The translations under genes were made by a program, and so were the position numbers. A stretch of 39,479 bases of DNA, from positions 1 to 39,479 of the forward strand of contig MPOT01000051.1 of assembly GCA_001896545.1 (NCBI GenBank), given 5' to 3'. The notes below the pieces were generated by a model that ran no database searches, was not told the DNA's origin, and worked only from the letters and a program-made list of their open reading frames with translations. Positions 1 through 8,580 of the stretch are shown here, piece after piece (position 1 is the first letter of the stretch; each line of letters begins with the position of its first letter). Origin of the DNA: Tepidanaerobacter sp. EBM-38. Its GTDB lineage: Bacteria > Bacillota > Thermosediminibacteria > Thermosediminibacterales > Tepidanaerobacteraceae.

Positions 1-2
1 AA

Positions 3-224
3 GTTTATAGCCTACCTATAAGGGATTGAAACGTGCCTCTAAGGTCCCTTCCCGTCCTGTTCCAATAGGTTTATAGCCTACCTATAAGGGATTGAAACAT
101 TCTTGCTTTTTATCCATACTTAAATGACCTATTTTCGTTTATAGCCTACCTATAAGGGATTGAAACGGAGAAAGAAAAGGTTTATTTGATTTAGATCATG
201 ATGTTTTTAGCCTACCTATAAGGA
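3..224 (+). CRISPR. CRISPR array 1, leader-distal end (partial)
   Basis: Three intact 30-nt repeats start at 3, 70 and 137, each beginning GTTTATAGCC and ending GGGATTGAAAC. A fourth, degenerate copy starts at 203 (GTTTTTAGCC, intact to about 224, then its last bases have drifted). Spacers are 33-69, 100-136 and 167-202 (36-37 nt). The ATTGAAAC 3' end is typical of type I-B/III repeats and places the leader on the left, outside the window, so this is the old end of an array. The decayed last repeat agrees with that. The repeat differs by one base (GGGATTG instead of GGAATTG) from the long array at 9868-15190, so the two are sister arrays probably served by the same Cas proteins. Confidence 0.97.
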
Positions 225-307
225 CTCACATCTTCTTGTTTCTATGCTTAAATAAATAGTAAATTATTTGGTTTTCCCGTATTTGCACACTTTTCCTTTA
301 TAAATTT

Positions 308-332
308 AAACCCTTTTTATGGGTTTATTTTT
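308..332 (+). terminator. Terminator between CRISPR array 1 and cas2
   Basis: AAACCC (308-313) and GGGTTT (321-326) form a short stem with a 7-nt loop followed by a T-rich tract. It would end transcription coming through array 1 before cas2. The stem is short, so strength is uncertain. I see no gene between 225 and 427. Confidence 0.5.
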
Positions 333-427
333 ATGTCGTTGAAAATTTGATATATTAAACTTAAACAGGTAACATGCTATGGCAAAGTTGTTGTCTACCG
401 GATTAAAATGCTTAAAGGGTGAGATGG

Positions 428-691
428 ATGTTTATCATATTGGTGTATGATGTTGGGGAAAAGCGAGTGTCGAAGGTCCTGAAAATATGTCGGAAGTATT
501 TAACCTGGGTGCAAAATTCTGTGCTTGAGGGGGAAATTTCTGCTGCAAATTTAAAAAAGCTAAAGCTAGAATTAAAGCGAGTTATCGATGAAGATGAGGA
601 CTCAGTCATATTTTATATATTGCGAACGACTAAGTACTCTGAGAGGCAGAGCATGGGGATAAAAAAGGGCGGAGATGAATTATTTATTTGA
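428..691 (+). CDS. cas2: CRISPR-associated endonuclease Cas2 (type I-B-like)
   Basis: Encodes 87 residues, the usual Cas2 size. The start MFIILVYDVGEKRVSKV carries the first beta-strand ending in the YDV motif with the family's conserved Asp. It continues with the helix KICRKYLTWVQNSVLEGEI and the strand DSVIFYILRTTK, giving the ferredoxin-like fold. Cas2 forms the central dimer of the Cas1-Cas2 integrase that inserts new spacers. ATG 428 is preferred over GTG 419 because GGGTGAG lies at a good distance and the family starts at this point. Unusually, no cas1, cas4, cas6 or effector gene lies on either side: the array 1 tail is upstream and a glutamate fermentation operon downstream. Whether a complete cas locus lies left of array 1 cannot be seen. 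Confidence 0.92.
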   Translation: MFIILVYDVGEKRVSKVLKICRKYLTWVQNSVLEGEISAANLKKLKLELKRVIDEDEDSVIFYILRTTKYSERQSMGIKKGGDELFI

Positions 692-842
692 TTTGGATAA
701 TACGGCGAAAAACTTATATAATGCAAAGCATAAAGAAGATTGCAGCAAGAAAATGGAGTTTTTGACAGGAAATGCGCTAATATTGATATTTTTAGAAAAA
801 AAGCATAATACAAAATTTATAATATGTGGTATAGTAAAATAA
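675..842 (+). CDS. Possible 55-residue ORF overlapping the end of cas2
   Basis: An ATG at 675, preceded by GGCGGAG, opens a 55-codon frame that overlaps the last 17 bases of cas2 and ends TAA at 840-842. The N-terminus MNYLFDLDNTAKNLY resembles motif I (DxDxT) of HAD phosphatases, but the frame ends long before the other HAD motifs could appear. It is either a chance ORF, a small protein, or the stub of a decayed gene. There is no independent evidence that it is expressed. Confidence 0.25.
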   Translation: MNYLFDLDNTAKNLYNAKHKEDCSKKMEFLTGNALILIFLEKKHNTKFIICGIVK

Positions 843-857
843 AGGGGATTGTGTATT

Positions 858-1029
858 CTGTATACAAAAAGACAGTATTTTATGTATGCGTATATATCCC
901 AAATAAAAGCGCAAGTCAAGAATTTAATTTGTGCTTACAGCAAGGTTGATTTACAATTTTAAATTCAATATTCTTGCGTCATTGTATACAGGAAACCTGG
1001 CATTCAAAAATACGGAATATTCTGTATAC
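858..1029 (+). promoter_or_regulatory. Promoter and three CTGTATAC sites before the glutamate mutase operon
   Basis: The 377-nt stretch between cas2 and glmS carries a sigma-A-like promoter, TTGATT (946-951), 17 nt, TATTCT (969-974). Three copies of the same word lie around it: CTGTATACA at 858-866, its inverse TGTATACAG at 983-991 just after the likely transcription start, and CTGTATAC at 1022-1029. The palindromic core resembles operators of GntR-family regulators. The copy at 983 is well placed to block initiation. A perfect palindrome with the same core sits on the promoter of the citrate/2-oxoglutarate operon at 29297-29318. No cobalamin riboswitch was recognised, although glutamate mutase needs B12. 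Confidence 0.55.
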
Positions 1030-1068
1030 GTTACTTAAATTAAACAATTATTAATGAGGTGATATAAA

Positions 1069-1491
1069 TTGAAATACGATGATAAAAAAACGATTGTACT
1101 AGGAGTTATAGGTTCTGATGTGCACTCAGTAGGAATTAGAATCCTGGATGAAGCTTTTAGTGAGGCCGGTTTTAATGTTGTAAACATTGGGGTTTTATCC
1201 TCACAGGAAGATTTTATTAATGCTGCAATCGAAACCGATGCAGATGCAATTTTAGTATCTTCATTATATGGGCATGGAGAGCTTGACTGTAAAGGCTTTA
1301 AGGAAAAATGTGTTGAAGCAGGCTTAGGAGATGTGATCCTATATGTAGGCGGCAATCTAGTGGTGGGAAAACAAGACTGGCCGACTACTGAAAAGAAGTT
1401 TTTAGACATGGGATTTGACAGGGTTTATCCTCCGGGGACACTGCCTGAAATACCTATTAATGATTTAAAAAATGATTTAGGGATTAAATAA
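1069..1491 (+). CDS. glmS: Glutamate mutase, sigma (S) subunit, B12-binding
   Basis: Small subunit (140 residues) of adenosylcobalamin-dependent glutamate mutase, which interconverts L-glutamate and L-threo-3-methylaspartate, the first step of glutamate fermentation. The cobalamin-binding signature is intact: D17-x-H19-x-x-G22 (SDVHSVG, His19 the lower cobalt ligand), Ser64 in VSSLYGHG, and the Gly-Gly turn at 94-95 (YVGGN). The start is TTG at 1069 with GAGGTGA (1055-1061) upstream. It is the first gene of a six-gene operon and is followed by its reactivase glmL and the catalytic subunit glmE, the same order as in Clostridium tetanomorphum and C. cochlearium. Confidence 0.97.
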   Translation: MKYDDKKTIVLGVIGSDVHSVGIRILDEAFSEAGFNVVNIGVLSSQEDFINAAIETDADAILVSSLYGHGELDCKGFKEKCVEAGLGDVILYVGGNLVVGKQDWPTTEKKFLDMGFDRVYPPGTLPEIPINDLKNDLGIK

Positions 1492-1522
1492 AAGATAATC
1501 TTTATTTCAAAGAGGTGTGAAA

Positions 1523-2917
1523 ATGGAACTAGCTTTACTTATAGATATTGGAAGCACCTATACAAAAGTTACTGCCGTAGATTTGGAAACCGTGGAGCTA
1601 AAAGGAACAGCTCAAGCGGCAACTACCGTAGCTGAAGATGTAAATATCGGGATAAATAAGGCCATCGAAGAGCTTAAGGCGATGGGAGTAGACCCTGAAA
1701 AGGCAAAATACAAACTTGCGTGCAGCAGTGCAGCAGGCGGGCTTAAGATGATAGCAGTAGGTCTTGTGCCTGAACTAACCTCTGAAGCCGCAAAGCGTGC
1801 GGCACTAGGAGCGGGAGCCAAGGTAGGACATGTATTTTGCTATGAGCTGACAGATGATGAGCTAGATCAAATAGCAAGGTACTCGCCGGATATAATTCTG
1901 CTTGCAGGCGGCACCGATGGTGGCAATAAAGATGTGATAATACATAATGCTGAAAAACTTGCAGAGCTTAAAGTCGATGCCCCTATAATCGTTGCAGGCA
2001 ACAAAACGGCGGCATCTGCTGCCGAAAAAGCCCTGCGTGCAGCCGCAAAAGAAGTCTATGTTACCGAAAATGTAATGCCTAAACTTGAATGCCTGAACAT
2101 CGAACCTGCCAAAAAGATTATCAGGGAAGTTTTTTTAAGCAAGATTATTTATGCCAAAGGCCTGTCAAAAGTAAGTAATTATGTAGACAGTCCTATCATA
2201 CCAACTCCTTCAGCGGTAATGAAGGCGGCTGAGCTTCTTGCCAAGGGGAGCGATAATGAGGCAGGGTATGGAGAGGTTATGATTGTCGATATCGGGGGAG
2301 CTACAACAGATGTGGATTCTGCTGCAACAGGAGAGCCGACAAAGGCAGGGGTGACGCTAAGAGGTCTTGAAGAACCTTTTATAAAAAGGACTGTGGAAGG
2401 GGACCTCGGGATGCGTTACAGCGCCTTGGCGCTACTCGAAGAAATTGGCATCAAGAATATGTTGAAAAATTATCTTCCTTGCGGTATGGATGAAAAAACC
2501 TTGCAAGAATATGTCAAAAAAATAAGCATTGATACAGATTATGTGCCTTGTAATGAAATGGACAAACAAATAGATTGCGGAATCGCAAAAGCTGCAACAG
2601 ACCTTGCAGTCAAAAGACATGTAGGGAGAATCGAAACAGTCTATAGCCCATTCGGTGCGGCATATGTTCAGCATGGGAAAGACCTTACAAAGCTTGATTT
2701 TATGATAGCAACCGGGGGAGTCCTCATATACAGCGAAAATCCAAAGGAAATATTAAAACATGGACTATACGACAGCAGCCGGCCGGAAGTGCTGGCACCG
2801 GAAAATCCAAAAATGCTTCTTGATGAAAAATACCTTTTATCATCTTTAGGGTTATTAAGTGAAATCGCGCCTGACAAGGCTTTAAACTTGGCAAAAAAAT
2901 ATCTTAAAGAGCTTTAA
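1523..2917 (+). CDS. glmL: Glutamate mutase-associated protein MutL/GlmL (ATPase)
   Basis: Encodes a 464-residue actin-fold ATPase of the MutL family found between the S and E subunits of glutamate mutase. It is thought to act as a reactivating chaperone that exchanges damaged cobalamin. The N-terminal phosphate-binding loop [12 protein letters not shown] and the second ATPase motif around residues 250-262 ([14 protein letters not shown]) are both intact, as is the downstream LAGGTDGG loop. ATG 1523 is chosen over GTG 1517 because AGAGGTG sits at proper distance from it and the family begins MxLxLLIDxGSTYTK. It lies 31 bases after glmS and 19 before glmE, so it is clearly co-transcribed. Confidence 0.95.
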   Translation: MELALLIDIGSTYTKVTAVDLETVELKGTAQAATTVAEDVNIGINKAIEELKAMGVDPEKAKYKLACSSAAGGLKMIAVGLVPELTSEAAKRAALGAGAKVGHVFCYELTDDELDQIARYSPDIILLAGGTDGGNKDVIIHNAEKLAELKVDAPIIVAGNKTAASAAEKALRAAAKEVYVTENVMPKLECLNIEPAKKIIREVFLSKIIYAKGLSKVSNYVDSPIIPTPSAVMKAAELLAKGSDNEAGYGEVMIVDIGGATTDVDSAATGEPTKAGVTLRGLEEPFIKRTVEGDLGMRYSALALLEEIGIKNMLKNYLPCGMDEKTLQEYVKKISIDTDYVPCNEMDKQIDCGIAKAATDLAVKRHVGRIETVYSPFGAAYVQHGKDLTKLDFMIATGGVLIYSENPKEILKHGLYDSSRPEVLAPENPKMLLDEKYLLSSLGLLSEIAPDKALNLAKKYLKEL

Positions 2918-2936
2918 TTTTAAGGAGGCATGTACT

Positions 2937-4391
2937 ATGGAAGTTCAAAATAAAAAATGGGATATGAAAAAATTTAGTGAAATGAGGCAGGAGGTTTTAA
3001 ATCAGTGGCCCACGGGAAAGGAAGTAGATTTTAAAGAAGCTGTAAGGTATCATCAAAACCTTCCCAAAAATCAAATTATGACAAATAAGCTACGGGAGGC
3101 TGCTGCTAAAAATAATACACTGATACAACCTCGGGCCGGCGTAGCCCTGCTTGATGAACATATAGAACTTTTGAAATTCCTCAGGCAAAAAGGAAAGGCA
3201 GATGTGCTGCCTACCACAATAGACAGCTACACTAGGCAAAACAGATATGAAGAAGCCGAAAAAGGAATTAGAGAAAGCGAAAAAGCAGGGCGGTCGCTGC
3301 TGAATGGTTTTCCCGCAGTAAATTACGGCGTAAAAAAATGCAGAAAAGTAATTGAATCTGTAGACTGTCCTGTTCAGGTAAGACACGGAACTCCTGATGC
3401 TCGGCTGCTAGCTGAAATTACACTGGCAGGAGGTTTTACAGACTTTGAAGGCGGCGGTATATCCTATAACGTGCCATATGCCAAGAAAATCTCTATTGAA
3501 CAATCGATTTATTATTGGCAGTATGTGGATAGGCTTGTAGGCATTTACGAAGAAAACGGGATTTCTTTAAACAGAGAACCCTTCGGCCCGCTGACCGGAA
3601 CGCTGGTTCCTCCTTGTATATCTCACAGCATAGGAATCATTGAGGGACTCCTTGCTGCAGAGCAGGGTGTTCGAAATATTACCCTCGGATACGGCCAGTG
3701 CGGCAATTTAATCCAGGATGTTGCAGCTGTTGAGACATTAAAAGAGCTGTCAGCGGAATATCTAAAAGATTATGATGTTATGCTGACTACGGCTTTTCAT
3801 CAATGGATGGGCGGATTCCCGCAGGATGAAGCTCAAGCCTTCGGAGTTATATCTTGGGGAGCTGCCACTGCAGCGTTGAGCAAGGCTACTAAGGTTATTG
3901 TAAAAACACCTCATGAAGCATTTGGCGTGCCCACAAAAGAGGCGAATGCCGAAGGCTTAAGAGCTACAAGACAGGTAATCAACATGCTAAAAGACCAGAG
4001 GATGATTTCCAGCCAGGAACTTGAAAAAGAAAAAGAGATTATAAAGAGGGAAACCCGGCAGATTTTATCCAAGGTGTATGAACTTGGAGAAGGAGATTGG
4101 GCAAAAGGTGCAGTAAGAGCCTTTGAAGCAGGGGTACTTGATGTTCCCTTTGCGCCCAGCCAGTTTAATGCCGGAAAAATCTTGCCTGCCCGGGACAACA
4201 GCGGAGCGGTCAGGTTTTTGAATTTCGGCTCAATTCCCTTTGATGATGAAATAAAAGAATTCCACAGAAGAAAATTAGCAGAAAGGGCCAAGGCAGAAAA
4301 CAGAGAAGTAAGCTTTCAAATGGTCATAGACGATATATACGCAATAGGACAGGGAATGCTTGTAGGAAGAATGGATTCTAAAATTGCATGA
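2937..4391 (+). CDS. glmE: Glutamate mutase, epsilon (E) catalytic subunit
   Basis: Catalytic TIM-barrel subunit, 484 residues (the C. cochlearium enzyme is about 483). Residues that hold the glutamate substrate in the crystal structure are recognisable: the arginine in [10 protein letters not shown] (Arg149 equivalent) and the run [12 protein letters not shown], which carries Glu171, Tyr177 and Tyr181 equivalents with exact spacing. The other substrate arginines lie in QPRAGVALL and [10 protein letters not shown] strong AAGGAGG (2922-2928) precedes ATG 2937. It assembles with GlmS, sandwiching adenosylcobalamin. The next gene starts 13 bases after its stop, so product is handed straight to methylaspartate ammonia-lyase. 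Confidence 0.97.
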   Translation: MEVQNKKWDMKKFSEMRQEVLNQWPTGKEVDFKEAVRYHQNLPKNQIMTNKLREAAAKNNTLIQPRAGVALLDEHIELLKFLRQKGKADVLPTTIDSYTRQNRYEEAEKGIRESEKAGRSLLNGFPAVNYGVKKCRKVIESVDCPVQVRHGTPDARLLAEITLAGGFTDFEGGGISYNVPYAKKISIEQSIYYWQYVDRLVGIYEENGISLNREPFGPLTGTLVPPCISHSIGIIEGLLAAEQGVRNITLGYGQCGNLIQDVAAVETLKELSAEYLKDYDVMLTTAFHQWMGGFPQDEAQAFGVISWGAATAALSKATKVIVKTPHEAFGVPTKEANAEGLRATRQVINMLKDQRMISSQELEKEKEIIKRETRQILSKVYELGEGDWAKGAVRAFEAGVLDVPFAPSQFNAGKILPARDNSGAVRFLNFGSIPFDDEIKEFHRRKLAERAKAENREVSFQMVIDDIYAIGQGMLVGRMDSKIA

Positions 4392-4404
4392 AGGAGACAA
4401 GGCA

Positions 4405-5646
4405 ATGAGTAAAATTAAGGAAGTTATAGCATCTAAAGGTCTTGCCGGCTTTTATTTCGACGATCAGGCGGCAATTAAAAGCGATGCAAAAGAGGATGGA
4501 TTTATTTACAAAGGCACGCCAAAAACAAAAGGATTTACAGATGTAAGGCAGGCAGGGGAATCTATTTCAGTAATGATAATAACAGATGACGGCAAGATGG
4601 CTTACGGGGACTGCGCCGCTGTCCAATACTCGGGAGCCGGCGGTCGGGACCCGTTGTTTTTAGCAGAAGATTTTATACCGGTTATTGAAAATGAAATAAG
4701 GCCGATATTGATAGGAGAGGAGCTTGACAGCTTTAGGAGACTTGCCGATAAAATAGACAGCTACAAAATCGACGGCAAAAGCCTTCACACGGCTTTGCGC
4801 TATGGAATCACCCAGGCAATCCTCGATGCGGTAGCTAAGGCGAAAAATACAACGCGCACAGAAGTGGTAGCAGAGGAATACGGACTTGAATTAGACCCTA
4901 CACCTGTTCCTATTTTTGCCCAAAGCGGCGATGACCGCTATACAAATGCAGATAAGATGATAATAAAGCGGGTGGATGTTCTTCCGCATGCCCTTATAAA
5001 CAATGTTTCAAAACTCGGCAAGCAGGGTGAAAAGCTTATAGAATATATTAACTGGCTAAAACAAAGAATTTACCAAATAGCAGGCGACGACTATAAGCCC
5101 ATATTTCACATAGATGTTTACGGAACAATCGGCGAGGCATTTGACGGTGATATTTGTGCCATAACGGATTATTTTGAAAAACTTGAGAAAGCGGCATCGC
5201 CATTTACGCTCAGAATTGAAGGCCCTATAGATGCAGGTAGTAAATATGAGCAATTAAAGCAATTAAAGCTGCTTAGGGAGAACCTTAAAAAGCGAAATAT
5301 CAAGGTTGAAATTGTAGCCGATGAATGGTGCAATACCTTAGAAGACATCAAAGAATTTGTGGATGAGGGCGCTGCCGACATGATTCAGGTAAAAACGCCG
5401 GATTTGGGCGGCATAAACAATACCATTGAGGCGGTGCTCTACTGCAAGGAGCATAAAATAGGCGCATACCAGGGCGGCACATGCAATGAAACCGACCGCT
5501 CGGCTCAGATATGCACGGATATCGCCCTTGCCACAAGACCCTGCCAGATACTTGCAAAGCCCGGCATGGGAGTGGATGAAGGTATGATGATTGTATATAA
5601 CGAGATGAACAGAGTACTTGCTCTTTTAAAATCTAAAAACAACTAA
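4405..5646 (+). CDS. mal: Methylaspartate ammonia-lyase
   Basis: Removes ammonia from L-threo-3-methylaspartate to give mesaconate, the second step of glutamate fermentation; enolase superfamily. At 413 residues it matches the C. tetanomorphum enzyme in length. The metal ligands are visible as the Asp in HIDVYGTIG, the Glu in RIEGPIDAG and the Asp in ADEWCNT. The catalytic lysine lies in VKTPDLGG, and the probable partner histidine in VLPHALINN. ATG 4405 with AAGGAGA at 4391-4397 is chosen over an in-frame TTG at 4384, which would overlap glmE. No mesaconase or citramalate lyase follows; the next two genes are AtuA/DUF1446 and DUF4387. Confidence 0.96.
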   Translation: MSKIKEVIASKGLAGFYFDDQAAIKSDAKEDGFIYKGTPKTKGFTDVRQAGESISVMIITDDGKMAYGDCAAVQYSGAGGRDPLFLAEDFIPVIENEIRPILIGEELDSFRRLADKIDSYKIDGKSLHTALRYGITQAILDAVAKAKNTTRTEVVAEEYGLELDPTPVPIFAQSGDDRYTNADKMIIKRVDVLPHALINNVSKLGKQGEKLIEYINWLKQRIYQIAGDDYKPIFHIDVYGTIGEAFDGDICAITDYFEKLEKAASPFTLRIEGPIDAGSKYEQLKQLKLLRENLKKRNIKVEIVADEWCNTLEDIKEFVDEGAADMIQVKTPDLGGINNTIEAVLYCKEHKIGAYQGGTCNETDRSAQICTDIALATRPCQILAKPGMGVDEGMMIVYNEMNRVLALLKSKNN

Positions 5647-5671
5647 AAATACAAAATAGGAGGTCTTCTGA

Positions 5672-7042
5672 TTGGAAGAGTTGAAAGTTCTTTCGCCAAC
5701 TGCCATACTTGGCTACGGATTTCCGGAAGAGTCCTTTCAAAGAGGGCTTGAGCAACATCCGGATTTTATAGCGGTGGACGCAGGTTCTACCGACCCCGGC
5801 CCATACTACCTTGGGGCGGGAGTATCCTTTACCGACCGGCAGGCAGTAAAAAGGGATTTAAAGCTTATGCTAAAAGCCGGAAAAAAACTTAAAATACCTG
5901 TGCTAGTGGGTACAGCCGGAGGCTCAGGAGCAAATGAGCACCTATACTGGACTGAAGATATTATAAAAGAAATAGCAAGAGAAGAAAATCTGGAACTTAA
6001 AGTCGCAGTCATAGAGGCACAGATACCTAAGGAAGAGATTTTAAAAAAATATGAGGAAGGAAAAATCGAGCCGCTTGCTCCGGCAGGAGAACTTAGCCGA
6101 GAGGACATAGAAGAGACGACGCGGATAGTGGCTCAGATGGGAGTAGAACCTATTATAGATGCACTGGAAAATGATGTAGACTTGGTATTGGCAGGAAGGG
6201 CGTTTGACCCCACTGTCTTTGCCGCTCCTTGCATTAAAGCAGGATTTCCGAAAGGGCTTGCACTTCATATGGGTAAAATACTTGAATGCGCCAGCATAGC
6301 CGCAACCCCCGGAAGCGGCAGCGACTGCATGATGGGCACATTAAGGCATGACTGCTTTATCTTAGAAGCCTTAAACCCAAAGAGAAAGTGCACCGTCACA
6401 TCCATAGCGGCACACACCCTCTATGAAAAAGACGACCCATACAGATTGCATGGACCGGGAGGGATAATCAACCTGGAAGAAACAGAGTTTACTCAGATAG
6501 ATGAAAGGCGTGTAAAGGTCAGCGGCAGTAAATTCATACCATCTGAAGAATACACCATAAAACTTGAAGGCGCCAAAAAAACTGGCTATCGCACGATTTC
6601 TATTGCAGGGACAAGAGATCCCATAATGATAAATCAAATTGATGATATTTTAGAAGCAGTCAAAGATATGGCAAAAAATAATTTTTCAAATATAAAAAGC
6701 GATGATTACCAGATACTGTTTGCACTATACGGAAAAGACGGCGTAATGGGCAAACTTGAGCCATTAAAGGATAAACCCTCACATGAGATTGGCATCATAA
6801 TCGAAGTAGTAGCCAAAACCCAGGAAATGGCCAACACAATTTGCAGCTTTACTCGTTCAAGCCTGCTGCACTATGGCTACCCCGGCAGAATAGCTACCGC
6901 GGGCAATCTAGCCCTTCGCTACTCGCCATCTGACATAGAGGCGGGAGAAGTGTATGAATTTAGTATTTATCACCTGCTGACAGTAGAGGATCCAAAGGAA
7001 TACTTTCCCATTACAGTCAAAACAATAAAAGGAAGTGAATAA
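5672..7042 (+). CDS. AtuA-family (DUF1446) protein
   Basis: A 456-residue protein of the acyclic-terpene-utilisation AtuA/DUF1446 family, whose reaction is not established to my knowledge. Family hallmarks include GYGFPEESFQRG at the N-terminus, DAGSTDPGPYYLG near residue 36, VGTAGGSGANEH near 90, the LAGRAFDPTVFAAP segment near 175 and RLHGPGGIINLEE in the second half. No signal peptide or membrane segment. It starts with TTG behind AGGAGG (5658-5663), 25 bases after mal, and abuts the DUF4387 gene. Its place directly after methylaspartate ammonia-lyase suggests it acts on mesaconate or a product of it; that is inference. Longer AtuA homologues carry an extra C-terminal domain of about 100 residues, which DUF4387 may supply here as a separate chain. 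Confidence 0.88.
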   Translation: MEELKVLSPTAILGYGFPEESFQRGLEQHPDFIAVDAGSTDPGPYYLGAGVSFTDRQAVKRDLKLMLKAGKKLKIPVLVGTAGGSGANEHLYWTEDIIKEIAREENLELKVAVIEAQIPKEEILKKYEEGKIEPLAPAGELSREDIEETTRIVAQMGVEPIIDALENDVDLVLAGRAFDPTVFAAPCIKAGFPKGLALHMGKILECASIAATPGSGSDCMMGTLRHDCFILEALNPKRKCTVTSIAAHTLYEKDDPYRLHGPGGIINLEETEFTQIDERRVKVSGSKFIPSEEYTIKLEGAKKTGYRTISIAGTRDPIMINQIDDILEAVKDMAKNNFSNIKSDDYQILFALYGKDGVMGKLEPLKDKPSHEIGIIIEVVAKTQEMANTICSFTRSSLLHYGYPGRIATAGNLALRYSPSDIEAGEVYEFSIYHLLTVEDPKEYFPITVKTIKGSE

Positions 7043-7043
7043 A

Positions 7044-7355
7044 ATGGGCATTCCGATTACAGAAGTAGCCGAAGTTATAAGGAGTAAAAACTCAGGCCCC
7101 TATGAACTTACAATGGATATAATCTTTAAAGACTTTGACTCATACGAGAATGTAAAGCAGAAAAACATCATAAACAAAAAACTTATCAGCAGCCTTTACC
7201 AAATACCCGAAGAAGACATAATATCGATAATAAACTTCGATCCGGCAAAAGCAATAAAAATCACAATAAAAAGGCCCCTTGTGGCAGGCGCGGTAGGAGA
7301 AAGCGATGTCTACGGCGCCCAGCAGCATGCTCCGCTCCTTGGCATTGAAGTTTAA
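7044..7355 (+). CDS. DUF4387-domain protein
   Basis: A 103-residue protein matching the DUF4387 family in length and in the conserved opening ITEVAEVIRSKNSGPYELT followed by DIIFKDFDSYENVK. The C-terminus includes RPLVAGAVGESDVYGAQQHA. ATG 7044 lies one base after the stop of the AtuA-like gene, so the two are translationally coupled; an in-frame GTG at 7035 is an alternative. DUF4387 proteins are usually encoded beside or fused to AtuA-like proteins, so it is probably the small subunit of one enzyme. Function unknown. It is the last gene of the glutamate mutase operon and is followed by a terminator. Confidence 0.88.
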   Translation: MGIPITEVAEVIRSKNSGPYELTMDIIFKDFDSYENVKQKNIINKKLISSLYQIPEEDIISIINFDPAKAIKITIKRPLVAGAVGESDVYGAQQHAPLLGIEV

Positions 7356-7362
7356 ACAAATA

Positions 7363-7405
7363 AAAAAGCCTGAACCCCTAATATTTCAAGGAGTTCGGGC
7401 TTTTT
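7363..7405 (+). terminator. Terminator of the glutamate mutase operon
   Basis: AAAAAGCCTGAAC pairs with GTTCGGGCTTTTT across a loop, with one mismatch near the top. The run of As and Ts on both sides lets it work in both directions, so it may also end the DUF1002 gene on the minus strand. Confidence 0.85.
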
Positions 7406-7467
7406 GCATTACTCATAAAAGTATTGCGATGTAGAAATGTGGCTGCCATGCTCATCTTATTTTAAGC

Positions 7468-8337
7468 TTAAGAGCTAAACACATTTTGAAGCCAACGTAA
7501 GAAATGATTTATTGCATCTAAAATCTTCTGAATAAGCCCTTTGTTTTCTTCTACGGTTTTTTTCACATCGCCCAGTGTAGAACTTATTTTATCTAATTGT
7601 TTGCTTATTTTATTTATATCAAGGTCCAGCTTGCTGATTCTTTTCATCAAATCCATGATTTGATTGATTTGTTCTTCTGTAAGTTCTATATCAAGTTCTG
7701 CAGCTATTTTTTTAATCACATTGCGTATATCTTCAGGGTTTTTGATTTTTTGTTTTACAACTTGCTTTTTAACATCTTGTACAAGTTTTGCGGCTTTATC
7801 TTTTCCTATCTCTTCGCCGAGATCCCCTGTTAATACTAATTCCTCGCTGGCTGTTTTCTTGGCTTCCTGGCTCAGCTTTTTGCCACTCGCCTTTTCAAAT
7901 GCCTTCATAATACCAGTGAGAGCTGCAGTGCCTGATACCTTAAATGGTGCTGCTGCGATAACTTCAGCATCTTCAATACCGGCAGTAACCATAGCATTTG
8001 CATACATTTCTTTTGTGACCCAAGTTATATTATAAGTTTCGACTTTTATACCAGAATTTTTAGGAGCAAGTTTGACATAAGCGGAGGAGATAGCCCGTGT
8101 ACCAATCTGCTGTTCCGGTACCAGCCCCTCTAAGTATTCCCGCTCCTCATCATTAGTAACGGTTAATATCATTACATCATTTTCATTGACGTTGAAGATT
8201 TTGAGCATTTCTTGGCGCTGAGATTGAGTAATATCAGCACCAAAGATTACCACATCAGCCTGATCCGCCAAAACGCCAATAGGCATGAGGGTAATTAAGA
8301 TGCTTGTGATAATCAGCATAGATATTAATTTCTTCAT
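7468..8337 (-). CDS. Secreted DUF1002 protein (YpuA-like)
   Basis: Encodes 289 residues. The N-terminus MKKLISMLIITSILITLMP followed by IGVLA is a clear signal peptide with a likely cut after VLA, so the protein is exported. The mature part opens DQADVVIFGADIT, then RQEMLKIFNVNE and ITWVTKEMYANAM, as in DUF1002 proteins such as B. subtilis YpuA, whose role is unknown. The second half is highly charged and helical. The last 60 residues have heptad-like spacing (KRISKLDLDINKISKQLDKI), suggesting a coiled coil, and end in an amphipathic helix. ATG 8337 is preferred to ATG 8343 because GGAGG would be too close to the latter. It stands alone, convergent with the glutamate mutase operon. Confidence 0.82.
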   Translation of the reverse strand: MKKLISMLIITSILITLMPIGVLADQADVVIFGADITQSQRQEMLKIFNVNENDVMILTVTNDEEREYLEGLVPEQQIGTRAISSAYVKLAPKNSGIKVETYNITWVTKEMYANAMVTAGIEDAEVIAAAPFKVSGTAALTGIMKAFEKASGKKLSQEAKKTASEELVLTGDLGEEIGKDKAAKLVQDVKKQVVKQKIKNPEDIRNVIKKIAAELDIELTEEQINQIMDLMKRISKLDLDINKISKQLDKISSTLGDVKKTVEENKGLIQKILDAINHFLRWLQNVFSS

Positions 8338-8473
8338 AAGCATAAACCTCCATTTGGTTTATTTTTATAAATAGGAGCACTTAACTCTGAACAAAATTAT
8401 AACCTATATTGTTATGCTATTCAAATTAGTAGGAGTTTATTTTATTGCAATAGTAGAAAAACTGTAAAAAATA

Positions 8474-8580
8474 TGATATAATAAAATGCGTGAGTCGCTA
8501 TTCATAGGTTTTTAATAAGAAAATTTTCAAGCAGTACTTTTAGGCTTACAGATACCTATGGTACTGCTTTTATATTTTTT
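8474..8580 (+). promoter_or_regulatory. Terminator-type RNA leader before the ATP-grasp gene
   Basis: An extended -10 (TGATATAAT, 8474-8482) should start a leader of about 115 nt. AAGCAGTAC (8529-8537) pairs with GTACTGCTT (8561-8569), with an inner TAGG/CCTA stem, and a T-rich tract follows: a rho-independent terminator upstream of the gene. CATAGGT (8503-8509) can instead pair with ACCTATG (8554-8560), which lies inside the terminator hairpin. This gives two exclusive folds, as in attenuators and riboswitches. I do not recognise a known riboswitch class. Confidence 0.45.

Noticed and set aside
167..202. Spacer 3 of array 1 resembling the end of cas2 (TTTATTTGATTT)
   Set aside because: Only 12 A/T-rich bases are shared, with mismatches beyond; too little to claim self-targeting.
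692..1068. A cobalamin riboswitch before glutamate mutase
   Set aside because: Looked for because the enzyme needs B12; no B12-box-like conserved block could be found, only the promoter and TGTATAC sites.
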